NCBI GenBank assembly: GCA_004283105.1
Contig: SHLN01000131.1
Coordinates: 1-7,479, forward strand
Direction of reading: 5' to 3'
DNA from: Acidimicrobiia bacterium
GTDB taxonomy: Bacteria; Actinomycetota; Acidimicrobiia; Spongiisociales; SHLN01
DNA: 7,479 nucleotides
Below the pieces are notes generated by a model. It saw only the letters and a list, made by a program, of their open reading frames with translations. It was not told the DNA's origin and did no database searches. The translations under genes were made by a program, and so were the position numbers. Shown here in pieces: positions 7,224-7,479 of the stretch (position 1 is its first letter; each line of letters begins with the position of its first letter).

Positions 7224-7479
7224 TGGCTCGCGAGATCTATGCCTACAAGTGCCGGTTGTGCGACACGATGCACTATCCGTTCCGCATGGTGTGCAAGGGA
7301 TGCAAACAGAACGACTTTTTCGAGTTCGACACGGTTCCATTGCCCAAGAGCGGCACACTGCTCACGTTCACGCGGGTCTATAACCTGCCGGCGCAGTACG
7401 ACGTAGCTACGCTTGGCCTCGGCATCGTCGAACTGGAGAATGGGATGCGGATGCTGGGTCAGCTAGAGATAGATGAGCC
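7223..7479 (+). CDS. DUF35 zinc-ribbon/OB-fold protein, 5' part (runs off window end)
   Basis: The frame from ATG 7223 is open to the window end, giving 85 residues. It begins MAREIYAYKC and carries a rubredoxin-like zinc ribbon: Cys10-x2-Cys13, then Cys24-x2-Cys27. From about residue 38 there follows the OB-fold part with SGTLLTFTRVY, LGLGIVELENG and MRMLGQLE, the standard DUF35 (ChsH2 C-terminal-like) pattern. In archaea DUF35 proteins bridge thiolase and HMG-CoA synthase. In actinobacteria they partner thiolase-like Ltp aldolases, and BbsA plays a comparable role in benzoylsuccinyl-CoA thiolase. The start overlaps the thiolase stop in TAATG and has GAGGGAGG just upstream, so the two are co-translated and very likely form one complex. 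All four zinc ligands are present. Only the first part of the protein is visible. Confidence 0.88.
   Translation, partial: MAREIYAYKCRLCDTMHYPFRMVCKGCKQNDFFEFDTVPLPKSGTLLTFTRVYNLPAQYDVATLGLGIVELENGMRMLGQLEIDE

Noticed and set aside
5832..7358. Open frame of 508 codons on the minus strand opposite the thiolase-like gene
   Set aside because: It is antisense to a clearly conserved gene across its whole length, its composition is rich in Arg, His and Gly as expected for a GC-rich shadow frame, and no family pattern is visible.

Overview
The window is a gene-dense, GC-rich stretch of bacterial chromosome. Base composition, GTG start use, 4-base and 1-base gene overlaps and the protein families point to an actinobacterium, possibly an uncultured Acidimicrobiia-like lineage. 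That assignment is inference. I see no insertion sequence, tRNA, rRNA, CRISPR array or phage gene.

Layout. (1) Bases 1-623, plus strand: the 3' end of a cytosine-deaminase-like amidohydrolase. (2) Bases 633-2219, minus strand: a full-length PucR/CdaR-family regulator converging on the amidohydrolase with a 9-base gap. (3) Bases 2220-2297: the divergent control region, with a perfect 7+7 base inverted repeat. (4) Bases 2298-5128, plus strand: two translationally coupled genes (ATGA overlap) for FdrA (AllF) and a DUF1116 protein (YlbE/AllG). In E. coli these families, with AllH, form oxamate carbamoyltransferase, the last carbamoyl-transfer step of anaerobic allantoin breakdown. (5) Bases 5129-5296: a gap with a long imperfect stem-loop just before the next ribosome binding site. 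(6) Bases 5297-7479, plus strand: a tightly packed second operon of a GNAT-like protein, a thiolase-superfamily protein with the nucleophilic cysteine replaced by proline, and a zinc-ribbon/OB-fold DUF35 protein cut by the window end.

Likely logic. The PucR regulator, amidohydrolase and FdrA/AllG pair read as a nitrogen-heterocycle catabolic cluster: a ring amide or ureide is hydrolysed and a carbamoyl group is passed on through FdrA/AllG. AllH and carbamate kinase are not seen, though they could lie outside the window. The second operon resembles thiolase-DUF35 modules that act on acyl-CoA thioesters. Loss of the catalytic cysteine makes ordinary thiolysis unlikely and recalls the Ltp2-ChsH2(DUF35) steroid side-chain aldolases. 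Whether the two halves serve one pathway cannot be decided from this sequence.

The most notable points are the cysteine-less thiolase paired with DUF35, a roughly 50-residue module that seems to have moved from the FdrA C-terminus to the AllG N-terminus relative to E. coli, altered metal-site residues in the amidohydrolase, and two unexplained inverted-repeat or stem-loop elements.
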